Source: a virus
IMG/VR virus record: IMGVR_UViG_3300003892_000011
Span: 1-38,833 of that record
Direction: 5' to 3' (one strand)
Length of the DNA: 38,833 nt
Shown here: positions 7,645 to 17,386 of the stretch, piece by piece
Layout: each line of letters begins with the position of its first letter
Numbering within the stretch: position 1 is the stretch's first letter
The notes under the pieces: model-generated
The model's input: the letters and a program-made list of their open reading frames with translations, nothing else
What the model was told of the DNA's origin: nothing
The model's database searches: none
Made by a program: the position numbers and the translations under genes

Positions 7645-8250
7645 ATGCCGTTTCACAGTGTAAAAAGGCGTAATAAACAAGTTAAGATAAAAAAAGAGGA
7701 CATTGAAAATAGACAACCTAATGGGCATATTGAAAGGATTGTTCCCGGTATTTCTCCTCAAAATTATGTTGATGAACATATTGAGCGATATAAGTATGCT
7801 CAAAAATATGTTTATGGCAAGGTTCTTGACGCCGCTTGCGGAGTGGGATATGGTTCAAAGATTTTAGCGAAAAGCCCATTTGTTAAAAGAGTTTTAGGGG
7901 TTGATTATTCTTCTGTGGCGATTAGTTATGCAACAGATAACTACTCTGATGACAAGATTGTTTATAAGGTTATAAATTTAGATAGATGGAAACTTCCCAG
8001 TTTTGATTGTGTGGTTTCTTTTGAGACGATAGAACATTTAAGATATCCCAAAAGGTTTATTAATCAGGTTTTTAATAAAGCACAAGTTTTCATTTTTTCA
8101 ATACCTCTTTTTCACCCCAAAAATGAATTTCATCTTCACGCCTTTAATACTATAGAAGAAGCCAAAAGTCTAATTAACGAAAAATATCGGAATAATTGTG
8201 AATTTTGGGTGCAAAATGGTTATTATCTTGTGGGCTTATGGAAAAGATAA
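7645..8250 (+). CDS. SAM-dependent methyltransferase, class I
   Basis: A 201-residue protein with motif I VLDAACGVGYG (60-70), the acidic end of strand 2 at VLGVDYS (Asp87) and a CVVSFETIEHL motif, all typical of small-molecule or glycan class I methyltransferases. It is only 4 bases after the preceding gene, with GGGGGTGAGAC as ribosome site, and its end overlaps the next glycosyltransferase. Methylation of a sugar built by the neighbouring enzymes is the natural inference; the substrate cannot be read from the sequence. Confidence 0.8.
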   Translation: MPFHSVKRRNKQVKIKKEDIENRQPNGHIERIVPGISPQNYVDEHIERYKYAQKYVYGKVLDAACGVGYGSKILAKSPFVKRVLGVDYSSVAISYATDNYSDDKIVYKVINLDRWKLPSFDCVVSFETIEHLRYPKRFINQVFNKAQVFIFSIPLFHPKNEFHLHAFNTIEEAKSLINEKYRNNCEFWVQNGYYLVGLWKR

Positions 8251-8921
8251 CCTATTCCATCATTTGCCCGATTTATAATCATAAACAAGAAGGTCTAAAA
8301 GTAACAAGTGTGTGTCTAGATAGTGTTGTTAAATATTCGAAAGATTATGAATTAATTGTTGTAGACGATGCTTCGCCCATTCCTGTTGCTGATAGACGGG
8401 CTGATGTTTTTATTGGGCATAAAAAAAACAAAGGTCTTTCTCCGAGCTGGAATGACGGAATAAAGATAGCAAGGGGCGATTATCTTGTCTTAGTTAACAG
8501 TGATATAGAAGTGTGCGAAAACTGGCTCAAAAAGATGAAGGACGCCTTTACTGACGATGTGGGGGTGGTAGCTCCTGCCGTTGAACATTTACCCAATAAT
8601 CCACAACAGCCCCCCCATCAATGGTTTCCTGGAAGCTGTTTTATGCTGAAAAGAGAAACAATTGAAAAAGTTGGCTTGTTTGACGAGAGATTTATTCCTT
8701 TTTATTTTGAAGATACTGATTTTTGGGTCAGAATTTTGAAAGCTAAATTGAAAATGGTAAGAGTTTTTGATGTGTTTATTAAACATAAGGAATCATTTAC
8801 TATAAAAGACCTGTCAAGCAACGAACAATACCAGAAGAACTATAGAAAGTTTTTAGAAAAATGGGGATTTGATCCCATTCCAATATTTTGCGGAGGGGCG
8901 CCCTATGATAACTTTATATAG
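8238..8921 (+). CDS. Family-2 glycosyltransferase
   Basis: A 227-residue GT-A fold enzyme from ATG 8238. The upstream in-frame GTG/ATG candidates are rejected because the GT2 core begins at EKITYSIICPIYN. It shows ELIVVDDASP, GLSPSWNDGIKIARGDYLVLVNSDIEV with the NSD metal site, and a FEDTDFWVRI motif in the catalytic half. It overlaps the methyltransferase by 13 bases and the next gene by 17, so the island is one translationally coupled operon. Confidence 0.85.
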   Translation: MEKITYSIICPIYNHKQEGLKVTSVCLDSVVKYSKDYELIVVDDASPIPVADRRADVFIGHKKNKGLSPSWNDGIKIARGDYLVLVNSDIEVCENWLKKMKDAFTDDVGVVAPAVEHLPNNPQQPPHQWFPGSCFMLKRETIEKVGLFDERFIPFYFEDTDFWVRILKAKLKMVRVFDVFIKHKESFTIKDLSSNEQYQKNYRKFLEKWGFDPIPIFCGGAPYDNFI

Positions 8922-9531
8922 GGTTTGTCCATTTGAGTCTCCTAATATACTAGCCAGATTTAGAGGAAGGAAGGAAGAAATGATTGATTTGTGTCTCAAT
9001 TCTTTCTTGAAAGCGGGGGCGGAGAAAATAATCTTTTTGGTTGATAGTATGTCTCTTGAGAAATTCAAAAAATATGGTGAAGTAATAGATTGCACGGGAT
9101 TAGGTAATGTCGGAACATTTCATAAACAAATTGAAATAGGGAAAAGGCTAGATAAAGTCTTTTTGTGCGAAGATGATTATTTATGGCGTCCTAATACTTT
9201 TCCTCTCCTTAAAAGAGCAGTTGAAGAATTTGATTTTGTTTCACCATATGATCATCCATCTCATTATTTGGAAGATAGATTTGATAAACATTACGAGATG
9301 AAGATGATAGATAATATTGTTTATAGAGAAGCTCCATCAAACACCCTAACTTTTGCAACCAAAAAATTGCCAGAGGTGTGGGTAAAAATGGTTTCTTTTG
9401 GCATTGCTGACCATCCGATGTTTCAATCTTTGCGAGAGGATGGATATAGAATATGGAATCCTACCTACAGTTTCGCCACCCATTTAGCTGAAGGGCTGCT
9501 TGCTCCTAATGTAGAATGGGTCTTTGATTGA
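8905..9531 (+). CDS. Glycosyltransferase-like protein
   Basis: A 208-residue protein from ATG 8905, 8 bases after GGAGG. It starts ITLYRVCPFESPN and carries GLGNVGTFHKQIEIG followed by KVFLCEDDYLWRP, an acidic DD cluster in the position of a GT-A metal site. I recall similar small putative glycosyltransferases next to GT2 genes in other phages, but the family assignment is by pattern only. It closes the cargo island, and the next late-type promoter begins in its stop codon region. Confidence 0.6.
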   Translation: MITLYRVCPFESPNILARFRGRKEEMIDLCLNSFLKAGAEKIIFLVDSMSLEKFKKYGEVIDCTGLGNVGTFHKQIEIGKRLDKVFLCEDDYLWRPNTFPLLKRAVEEFDFVSPYDHPSHYLEDRFDKHYEMKMIDNIVYREAPSNTLTFATKKLPEVWVKMVSFGIADHPMFQSLREDGYRIWNPTYSFATHLAEGLLAPNVEWVFD

Positions 9532-9558
9532 AAACCCCTTTAACTTCTAAATTATAAT
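9528..9558 (+). promoter_or_regulatory. Late-type promoter 2 (adaptor)
   Basis: TTGAAAACCCC from 9528 and TATAAT at 9553-9558, 19 nt between hexamers. The adaptor ATG at 9567 is 8 nt after the -10 (CTTCCTAT then ATG), so the start of transcription and of translation should coincide. Confidence 0.75.
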
Positions 9559-9566
9559 CTTCCTAT

Positions 9567-10190
9567 ATGGACACTCTCGAGGAAATACTAAAATCGGCGT
9601 CTTCTATTCTTGACTTATCTTATTCGTTGCCAACTGGCGATGAGTTGACGACAAGAATAAACTTTGCCAATCAAGCAATCAAGGACGCCTGTGATTTTGG
9701 CAAGCTTCCCGATTTTAAGAAAGAATATGTTATTTATGCAACAGGTGCTACAATCTCGCTCCCTGCCGATTTTAGGGAATTACACGAAAACCCTAGAGTT
9801 TGGGACACAGCTTGGATAGAATACCCCGAGATTGAAGCTGAAGAAAAATATGAACAGGACTCGGCAGATAAATACTCTTATGTGCTAGGAAACCCACAAG
9901 GCGGCAAATATCTTTATCTTAATAACTTTGGTGGTGGTACTGTTTCAATCATCTATCAGAAATACCCCGACGGTTTTGCTACCCTTACTGATAAATGCGA
10001 ATTATCCTCTTCTTCTTATGTGGTCCAAAGAATTGTTTATTATGTTCTTTACTCAAGGGGTGATGATAAATTTCCGTTTGCCAAAGCCGAAAGCGAGAAA
10101 ATTCTTGCCAATATGATGAGCAGAAAAAATCTGACGGCGGGGGGACAGGGAAAAGTGGCGGGTGTTAAGTTTAATAATCCTTTAACCTAA
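9567..10190 (+). CDS. Head-tail adaptor (probable)
   Basis: A 207-residue protein. The N-terminal helical part (LDTRINFANQAIKDACDF-like region around residues 25-45) is followed by a beta-rich section and a C-terminal helix with RKNLTAGGQG. Size and position, directly before the tail-hub protein in a short-tailed phage, fit the adaptor that docks on the portal. The family is inferred rather than recognised by motif. It is expressed from a leaderless late-type promoter and is followed after 6 bases by the next gene. Confidence 0.6.
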   Translation: MDTLEEILKSASSILDLSYSLPTGDELTTRINFANQAIKDACDFGKLPDFKKEYVIYATGATISLPADFRELHENPRVWDTAWIEYPEIEAEEKYEQDSADKYSYVLGNPQGGKYLYLNNFGGGTVSIIYQKYPDGFATLTDKCELSSSSYVVQRIVYYVLYSRGDDKFPFAKAESEKILANMMSRKNLTAGGQGKVAGVKFNNPLT

Positions 10191-10196
10191 AATGCT

Positions 10197-12137
10197 ATGC
10201 CTAGTTTTGACACACGAGTTCCAACTTTCAGAAGAACAGGAGAAGTTTCTGTAGAGTGGAAAACCTTTAGAAAAGGTCTAAATCTTCTTTTGCGTCCAAC
10301 CGAAATAGGCTTTGATGAGATGGCGGAAAGCGTCAATCTTATTCTTACGGGTTCAGGTGTGCCAACAGGAAGGTGGGGAACGGAGCTTTACTTTGATACT
10401 TTAGCTGGCAAAGATGTGGGGGGGCTTGGTAGCTATGTCTCCAAAGACGAAAGCCAAAGAGATTTACTCGCATTAACTTATGATGGCAAAATTGTCAAAA
10501 AAAGCGGGCAATCTTATTCCCTAATCACTGGTCAATCTTACCCAACGGGTTCAATAGCCAGATTTGAGCAGTTAGGTGGCAAAACTTATATTGTTAGTGA
10601 AGATGTGCCTTTTGTAGAATATGACGGCACTAATTTATCGGTTTATGCGACCATCTCTCCCCCCACAGGACTTTCAGCCACCAATTATTCTGGTGCGACT
10701 GGTTCAAACAGAGTTTCCTATAAGGTGGTTTTGGTTTCAGCTAATGGCGGACAAACAACGCCATCAACCAATTATGTTTTAGATAATTTACCCACCGATT
10801 TAAGTAAAACCGAAGTGAGGCTTTTCTGGACAGCCCCCTCCTGTGCTACTTATTCGGGTTTTGAGATTTATAGAGGAAAAGAAGGAGACGAAACATTTTT
10901 AGCTTCAACCGATGCTGGGGTAACCTATTTTGTAGATACTGGCGCTCCCGCTTCTGAGACAATCCTTCCTCCAGTTACCAACACAACAGGTGGAGTGAAA
11001 TCAAAAATCATTGCCAAATATAAGGACAGACTTTTAGTTGTTCCCGCCGATAATCCCAATATGCTTATGATTTCCGGTAGATATCCCAATCATTATAAGT
11101 TTAGTTGGTATGATGGCGGCGGATATATTTATATTGATCCGGATAGCGGTGATTCAATCATAGGTATAGCCGTTCAACCTATTGCGGATAGAATTGTTGT
11201 TTATAAAAATCACTCATCATATCTAGTCAATCTAGATATAATTCAAATAGGGAACTATTATGTCCTTGACCCCCAATACTTGCCGATTTCAACCTCAATC
11301 GGGGCTTCCAACCCCGATACGCTGGCTACAGTTGAAAATGATACCTTCTATTTCGGCACAGAAGGTCTTTATGTAACGGGTTACGAGCCAAACTTCTTAA
11401 ACATCATTAGAACCAACGAAATATCAGCTCGCATTAGGCCTTATCTTGATTTGCTTTCAAAAGAAGACTACCAAACCGCTTGTGCGATGTATGTTAATAA
11501 AAAATATCTTCTCTCATTCCCATTAAGGAAAGAAATCGTGGTTTATGATAGAGAGCGCGGTTGTTTTGCCTCAATCTGGAAACTACCTTTTGGAGTAGTT
11601 AAGATGACTAAATTTTATGAGGATAACGGAGACGAAAAATGGGTTTTGGGATTAGACGATGGGCGGGTAGTTGTTTTTAACAGATATCTTAATAATGATT
11701 TGGGTTCAACGGTTGAAAAGAAATTAAGGACAAACAAGACCGATTTTGGGGACTGGACGACCTTGCAAACTATAGAATACTTTTACTTCCTATTTAGAAA
11801 CATCATTGGTTCAACCGACGTCACAATTCTGCTTGAGGATAGAAGCGGTGAGACTTCGGGGGTTAAGACATTTACTATTTCAGGTGCCCAAACTGCAGGT
11901 TATACGGGGTATGGAACCGATAAATATGGAACTGCTAAATACGGACTTTCTAAGTCGACAACTGTTAATATAACCTCTGATGAAATACCGAGATGGGGGA
12001 CGCTCTTTAAGGTTGGAAAACTGCTTCAGATGGAGGTTGCCTCAACCGCCGCAAATAGCAACTTTGAACTTTTAAAGATTAAGGTTACAGGTAAAAAGCA
12101 TCAGAGGGGTAGTTTGAGTAGCGAGAGTAGAGTTTGA
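10197..12137 (+). CDS. Tail-hub 'stabilization' beta-propeller protein with FN3 insert
   Basis: A 646-residue protein. The start (WKTFRKGLNLLLRPTEIGFDEMAESVNLIL) is the signature of podovirus stabilization/nozzle proteins of the P22 gp10-like type, which form a ring below the adaptor. A fibronectin type III-like domain lies around residues 155-230 (PPTGLSATN... FEIYRGKEGD). The rest is beta-propeller-like (RIVVYKNHSSYLVN, VENDTFYFGTEGLY, KEIVVYDRERGCFASIW). No tape measure or tube gene occurs in the window, which agrees with a short tail. Confidence 0.75.
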   Translation: MPSFDTRVPTFRRTGEVSVEWKTFRKGLNLLLRPTEIGFDEMAESVNLILTGSGVPTGRWGTELYFDTLAGKDVGGLGSYVSKDESQRDLLALTYDGKIVKKSGQSYSLITGQSYPTGSIARFEQLGGKTYIVSEDVPFVEYDGTNLSVYATISPPTGLSATNYSGATGSNRVSYKVVLVSANGGQTTPSTNYVLDNLPTDLSKTEVRLFWTAPSCATYSGFEIYRGKEGDETFLASTDAGVTYFVDTGAPASETILPPVTNTTGGVKSKIIAKYKDRLLVVPADNPNMLMISGRYPNHYKFSWYDGGGYIYIDPDSGDSIIGIAVQPIADRIVVYKNHSSYLVNLDIIQIGNYYVLDPQYLPISTSIGASNPDTLATVENDTFYFGTEGLYVTGYEPNFLNIIRTNEISARIRPYLDLLSKEDYQTACAMYVNKKYLLSFPLRKEIVVYDRERGCFASIWKLPFGVVKMTKFYEDNGDEKWVLGLDDGRVVVFNRYLNNDLGSTVEKKLRTNKTDFGDWTTLQTIEYFYFLFRNIIGSTDVTILLEDRSGETSGVKTFTISGAQTAGYTGYGTDKYGTAKYGLSKSTTVNITSDEIPRWGTLFKVGKLLQMEVASTAANSNFELLKIKVTGKKHQRGSLSSESRV

Positions 12138-12143
12138 AAATAC

Positions 12144-12174
12144 TTGCAAACCTCTGATGGATATTTTTTATAAT
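12144..12174 (+). promoter_or_regulatory. Late-type promoter 3
   Basis: TTGCAAACCTC from 12144 and TATAAT at 12169-12174, 19 nt apart. ATG 12185 follows the -10 by 10 nt, so the leader is absent or a few nucleotides. Confidence 0.7.
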
Positions 12175-12184
12175 TCAGTTAACT

Positions 12185-13279
12185 ATGGCACTAATATATG
12201 GTTCATCTCTGACAGATCCAAACTATGCCAATTATGGGGGCTCATACTTGGCTCCGATGTCTAGTCAAACTAATCCTTATGCTGCAAATTATCAAGGGAG
12301 GATGACTCTTCCATCAGCCCTGCGACCAAATGTTCAGGTAGCCACTGGTTCGGTTTTGGACACCTCAACAAGTAATGGTGGGACGAGCGGTGGTTCGCAA
12401 CCAGTTCAACAGGAGCAACCACAAGAAGACCCACAGGAAAGAATAAGGCGTGAGGTTGAAGCAATCTATTCTCCTTTAATGAATTATCTTAATCAAGCAG
12501 AAAGTGCGGTAACCAGCGAATATCAACGCTATGTTCCCGAACTTGAACAGCAATATGCGACCTCTTTGTCAAATATTGAAAATCAAAAAACACAAGGTGA
12601 AAGAGAATTGGCCGCTCAAGAACAAGCGGCGGGAACTAGAAAAGAAGATGCTCTTACTGCCGCAAGGAGACTTTATGACGAATTAAGGCGTGGTGGTCTT
12701 CAGAGATTTGGCGGTGCTTCTTCGGCGGGACAGGCATTTACTGAACTAACCGCCCAAGAACAGCAAAGACAATCAGGTAATATCTGGCAAGCTTTTCAGC
12801 AAACACTTGATAATCTTAATAAATACAAAGCTAATCTTTTAGATAATTTTGCTCAAGCCCAAAAAGAGTTGGAACTAGCAAAAACTTCAGCCCTAAATCA
12901 GGCATATGGTGACTACCAAAACAGACTCCAAGAAATCAGAGCCAAGAAAGGAGAAACAGAAAGTGCTAAAGCACAAACAGCGCTAGAGGCTTTAAACAAT
13001 CTTAGAAACCAAATTTATCAAATCAATCTCCAGTCTCTTAATCTTGCTCAACAGTTAGCTTATAATAAACAAATGGCATTAAGCACGGTTGACCAGTACT
13101 CCCAAAGAGTGGCACAAAGCATACTTGGCGGCTCAACCTCTTATCAGAACTTGGTCAACGCCACTACAACCAATCCTACAAGCAATATGTCTATCGGAGG
13201 AAGACAAGTATCGACAGTTGCACCTCAAACAGGAGTTATTACTTACAAGAAACCAGAAGATTACCTACTAGGCCTTTAA
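12185..13279 (+). CDS. Gln/Ala-rich helical internal virion protein (probable)
   Basis: A 364-residue protein. The first ~85 residues are disordered and rich in Tyr, Ser, Gln and Pro. Residues ~90-310 are long helices rich in Gln, Ala and Glu, and the tail is again disordered. It precedes the very large ejection-type protein, and the pair resembles the internal core proteins of short-tailed phages. No conserved motif is recognised, so the call rests on composition and order. Confidence 0.55.
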   Translation: MALIYGSSLTDPNYANYGGSYLAPMSSQTNPYAANYQGRMTLPSALRPNVQVATGSVLDTSTSNGGTSGGSQPVQQEQPQEDPQERIRREVEAIYSPLMNYLNQAESAVTSEYQRYVPELEQQYATSLSNIENQKTQGERELAAQEQAAGTRKEDALTAARRLYDELRRGGLQRFGGASSAGQAFTELTAQEQQRQSGNIWQAFQQTLDNLNKYKANLLDNFAQAQKELELAKTSALNQAYGDYQNRLQEIRAKKGETESAKAQTALEALNNLRNQIYQINLQSLNLAQQLAYNKQMALSTVDQYSQRVAQSILGGSTSYQNLVNATTTNPTSNMSIGGRQVSTVAPQTGVITYKKPEDYLLGL

Positions 13280-13310
13280 TTGAAAACCCCGCTTAATTTT
13301 AGTCTATAAT
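13280..13310 (+). promoter_or_regulatory. Late-type promoter 4
   Basis: TTGAAAACCCC from 13280, overlapping the previous stop codon, and TATAAT at 13305-13310, 19 nt apart. ATG 13319 is 8 nt after the -10 (CTTTTTAT then ATGGAC), almost the same arrangement as at 9567. Confidence 0.75.
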
Positions 13311-13318
13311 CTTTTTAT

Positions 13319-16300
13319 ATGGACTTAATATCTTCTGTTATTAACAAAGTCAAAGAGGTTGCAAGAAATATGGGTAAAAAGGTTAGCGACGATGAAGGAT
13401 TTATTCGTCAGGGGCAATTTACTCCCGTTCAGGCAGTAAGAGATTATTTTAATCCTACTTTTAATCAGGGACAAAATTTCTGGAGTACACCAGTAGCACA
13501 AAGGTTGGCAAATCTTCAACTAAACACCCAGCCAATGGTTCAGCCCATCTTAAATACTCTTCGTGAGGGTGGAGAGGCTTTTGCTAGGGCGGGTGTATAT
13601 ACAAATCCATTAAACCCTATTTTCAACAGAAAAGAGTGGGAAAAAACCGCACCCCAAAAGGGAGATATTGGTAAGATGACAAGGGGGCTTTTAACCGCTT
13701 ATGGTTTAACCCAACCCACAACTGTTTTGGGGGGAGGACTGTTTTCTGCTGGCTTCAATACTCTTGCTAATCTAATAACTAAAAAACCAATCACTCAAAA
13801 TCTACCCGAAAGCATTGGCGAGGGAGCACAATTTGGAGCTTTAATTTCGCCATTGGGTGAGGCTGCCGCTTTATTACCAGTAAGGGGACTTGCTAATTTA
13901 ACTTCAAAACCAGTTCTTCAAAGAATTTTGCCTGGAGTGGCTAAAGAATTTGCTACGGGGGTTGGGTATGGGGCGGCGACAGAACAAAATCCCATTAAAA
14001 CTGGGTTAGAATTTGCCCCTTTTGGCTTTACGGGAGCAACGGCTGGGAAAACTGGAGTTAAAGCTATGGCGGATTTTAAAAACCCCGTCCACCCAGAAGA
14101 TAAGGAAGAGATTTTAAAGGCCGTCGATATTCTTACAAGCAAAGATCCGAAAGTATTTATTGAGAAGGCTGCGGAAGCAGAAAAAACATTAAGGTTGCTT
14201 GCTAGCCACTATATCGATGCAAAGTTTGGTAAAAAAGCTCCTATTAGAGACGTAATGGAAGAATTGTTAAATAGGCTAAATTATGATTATGGTTATGATT
14301 TTACATTGGGGTTTGTAGAAAAAACAGCTCCTCGTGTTGGTAAAACTCTAACCGCCAAAATCCTTTCTACTGGAGAAGAATTAACGGGAGAAGTAAAAAA
14401 GATAGCCAGAATGCCAAGTGGAGCGGTAATGGCACAACTTGAGACCGCAGAAGGGAAAACAAGATGGATACCAGTTTCAAAATATGCGGAATGGTATAAA
14501 CCAGTAGAAAAAGCGGTGGAACAAGTAGCAGAGAAAGTTAAACCAGTAATCCCTAAAGAACTTGAGCCATTAGCAGAAGAGGCAAGGAAGTATCGGAGCG
14601 CAGAAGAGTTTATACAAAAAATAAATGAGGGCAGTCGAGGTTATATCGGATATAAAGGAGAAAATCCAACTTCAAAAGTTTATCACTCTATTAAAAATAG
14701 ACCAATTACTCTGGATGCTCTTATCGACTTCTACAACCAAGCCACTAAAGGAATAAAAGAAGTTAAGCCAGAAACAGCCAAAATCAAGATTAAAGGGGCA
14801 GAACCTATGGCAGAGGGTAGTCAAACAGGCGGGGGTGCCTTGTCCAAAATCGGGGAAAACATAAGTCAGTTTACAGAAACAGTTAAAACTTCTCCAAAAA
14901 CACCCCCAAAGATTAGAGAAGTAGTTGAAAACGCTTATTACAGGCCAACAACCAATGTTCAGGATATAGCAAATGCCCAAAATACCCTAAATGTTTTTGG
15001 TTGGGACAAAGCAAAAGAAAAGCTGTTAAAAGAACCATTAACTTCTGAAAATTCAATGTTAGGACAGATTATGGCATCAAGGGCTTTTAAAGAGGGAAAG
15101 TTTGACGAAGGAAACGAGATTATCAAAAACTTGTCTCTTAAAGCAACAAAAAGCGGACAATCAATTCAGGCTTTATCGGTGTGGTCTAAATTCACACCAG
15201 AAGGAATGGTAAAGTTTGCTCAAAAAGAAATAGAAAATGCCAATAACTCAATGCCTTTATTAAATAAGATTTTAGGGAAAAAAGGAGAATGGACGACAGA
15301 AGACTCAAAGTTTATCACCGAGCAAATGAAGAAAATAAACACCTTAACCGATGAGGCACAAAAAGCAGAAGCAACAAGAGGAGTATTTGATTATATTAGT
15401 AAAAAGTTGCCTTGGGGAGCTTCCGATTTAATAGATGAGTTTAGATATAACAATATGCTTTCCAACCCCCTAACCCATTTAAGAAATGCTATTAACAATT
15501 TACAACAAGCGTTTTTTGTGAAACCAGCTACAATTGCGGCCGAAGGAAAACCAATAGAGGCGGTTAAATATGAAATAGGAGCGTTAAAATTATTACCTGA
15601 TGCTTTTGATGCTTTTAAACAGGCATTTAAAGGAAAACAAACTTTTGGGAAAATGGATATTAGTGAAGTTGGAAAACAACTCCAAAAACCCAAAAGACTA
15701 GGAGTATATAATCTTCCCTCAAATGCAATGGAGGCGGCAGATAAATTCTTTTCTACTTTAATAATAGGGGGGGAGAAAGCAAGAGGAAAAGGAGCGGAAG
15801 AAGCAACAAAGACTGCAGAATATTCCTTATTTAGGCAGGATTTGAAGCCAGAACAACAAGGGGTTTTGCTTAATAAGATAGACGATATTACCCGAGCAGT
15901 TTATCAGTTAAGAAAAGTAGGTTTAGGTTGGTTTATTCCATTTATCAGAACCCCGATGAATGTGGCTAAACAATGGATTGAATATTCTCCTGCTGGTTTT
16001 GCTACAACGATTGGGGCGGCAAACAAAAGAGAACAAGTAGCAAAGGCACTCCTTGGAACACTAGCTACAGCAATAGGAGCCGATTTGGCATTACAAGATA
16101 GGGTTACTTGGGCAGCACCAACCGATCCATTGCAGAAAAAATTGTTCTATGATAGTGGAAGAAAACCCTACTCAATCAAGATTGGTGATAAATGGATACC
16201 AATGCAAACTGCAGGTGTTTTTGCTTGGGCTTTAGGAATTCCTGCGGCCGTTAAATATTACGCTCAAGAGTCGAGGGAGGCTTTATCAGATGACCAGATT

Positions 16301-17377
16301 ACAAAACTTGCAAAAATAATGACTTCAATTGCAGGCTTTTGGTCTAATCAAACTTTTGTGTCGGGTTTGGCGAGTTTTGTCAAAATGGCAGAAGGAGATA
16401 TCGACTACAATCTTCCAAGAAATATCGGTTATTCATTAGGGCAACTAAAACCAATGGAGGGGTTAATGAGATATGTTGCAACGGTGATTGACCCAGTCTT
16501 TAGAAAACCAAGAACAATAGGAGAGCAGTTAATATCAGATATTCCGTTTTTGACAAAGCAATTGCCAGCTTATGAGACAACTTTGGGAGAACCGTCCAGA
16601 AGAAATATAACAAATTATATAATGCCTTATGCTTGGGGGTTTGAAAACAAACAATTTGAAGAGCCCTACAAATTAAGAACAAAACAACTACAAGAAAACG
16701 CTTTAATTAACAAAATAAAAAGCGAGATGGAGGGGGGTTCAAAGCAGGTTGGGGACAAACTTTTAATTACTAGTCAAGACGGAAATGTTAAGATTCTTGA
16801 TTTATCCAAAATCACACCTTCCGACACCGACACCAACTACGAAAAAGCCCTAAAACAGAAAAAAGCCTTTTCTTACGTAGATGAGATTTTAGACAGCGAA
16901 ATGTCGGTTGACGAAAAAGGGCAAGCACTAGCCAGACTTGGAATAGACCCCGAAGACGCCGCTTATTACAATGTCGCAAGACAAGACAACAATATTAAAG
17001 ATATTTATGTCAGAGACGAAATAGCTAAATATGGCGATAACAGGCAGGAGATGCTTTTGGGACTTATCAAACTAAGAAGAGAAGTAAATGGAAAGATGAT
17101 TTTGCCTGATAAGGTAATAACCTCTCTATATGATGACGGTATTATCAGTTACGACGAGGCAAAATGGCTTAGAAACGCTAAATATACAAAAGAGGGACAA
17201 GTTAAGGTAAAATTATCAGGCAGGGGAAAATCGGCAAAGCTCAAATCTATTACTTATAGAGCCCAAAAGTTGTCTTACAAAGTCCCGAAGTTAAAGGCTA
17301 TTAAAGTTGGTGGAGTTAGAAAAGGAATACCCGGAAGAGGTAGAATATTCAAAACAAGAAAAGTAACTTTTAAGTAA
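13319..17377 (+). CDS. Large internal virion / ejection protein
   Basis: A 1352-residue protein, the largest in the window. Residues ~110-240 hold several Gly/Ala-rich hydrophobic segments (TTVLGGGLFSAGFNTLANL, FGALISPLGEAAALLP) that could enter a membrane. The segment WFIPFIRTPMNVAKQWIEYSP near residues 875-895 resembles the core of the large polyvalent protein-associated domain LPD38. The C-terminus is strongly basic (Lys/Arg every few residues). Such proteins are injected with phage DNA and help it cross the envelope. No lysozyme or protease motif is evident. It has a leaderless late-type promoter. Confidence 0.65.
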   Translation: MDLISSVINKVKEVARNMGKKVSDDEGFIRQGQFTPVQAVRDYFNPTFNQGQNFWSTPVAQRLANLQLNTQPMVQPILNTLREGGEAFARAGVYTNPLNPIFNRKEWEKTAPQKGDIGKMTRGLLTAYGLTQPTTVLGGGLFSAGFNTLANLITKKPITQNLPESIGEGAQFGALISPLGEAAALLPVRGLANLTSKPVLQRILPGVAKEFATGVGYGAATEQNPIKTGLEFAPFGFTGATAGKTGVKAMADFKNPVHPEDKEEILKAVDILTSKDPKVFIEKAAEAEKTLRLLASHYIDAKFGKKAPIRDVMEELLNRLNYDYGYDFTLGFVEKTAPRVGKTLTAKILSTGEELTGEVKKIARMPSGAVMAQLETAEGKTRWIPVSKYAEWYKPVEKAVEQVAEKVKPVIPKELEPLAEEARKYRSAEEFIQKINEGSRGYIGYKGENPTSKVYHSIKNRPITLDALIDFYNQATKGIKEVKPETAKIKIKGAEPMAEGSQTGGGALSKIGENISQFTETVKTSPKTPPKIREVVENAYYRPTTNVQDIANAQNTLNVFGWDKAKEKLLKEPLTSENSMLGQIMASRAFKEGKFDEGNEIIKNLSLKATKSGQSIQALSVWSKFTPEGMVKFAQKEIENANNSMPLLNKILGKKGEWTTEDSKFITEQMKKINTLTDEAQKAEATRGVFDYISKKLPWGASDLIDEFRYNNMLSNPLTHLRNAINNLQQAFFVKPATIAAEGKPIEAVKYEIGALKLLPDAFDAFKQAFKGKQTFGKMDISEVGKQLQKPKRLGVYNLPSNAMEAADKFFSTLIIGGEKARGKGAEEATKTAEYSLFRQDLKPEQQGVLLNKIDDITRAVYQLRKVGLGWFIPFIRTPMNVAKQWIEYSPAGFATTIGAANKREQVAKALLGTLATAIGADLALQDRVTWAAPTDPLQKKLFYDSGRKPYSIKIGDKWIPMQTAGVFAWALGIPAAVKYYAQESREALSDDQITKLAKIMTSIAGFWSNQTFVSGLASFVKMAEGDIDYNLPRNIGYSLGQLKPMEGLMRYVATVIDPVFRKPRTIGEQLISDIPFLTKQLPAYETTLGEPSRRNITNYIMPYAWGFENKQFEEPYKLRTKQLQENALINKIKSEMEGGSKQVGDKLLITSQDGNVKILDLSKITPSDTDTNYEKALKQKKAFSYVDEILDSEMSVDEKGQALARLGIDPEDAAYYNVARQDNNIKDIYVRDEIAKYGDNRQEMLLGLIKLRREVNGKMILPDKVITSLYDDGIISYDEAKWLRNAKYTKEGQVKVKLSGRGKSAKLKSITYRAQKLSYKVPKLKAIKVGGVRKGIPGRGRIFKTRKVTFK

Positions 17378-17386
17378 TTAAGTAAT

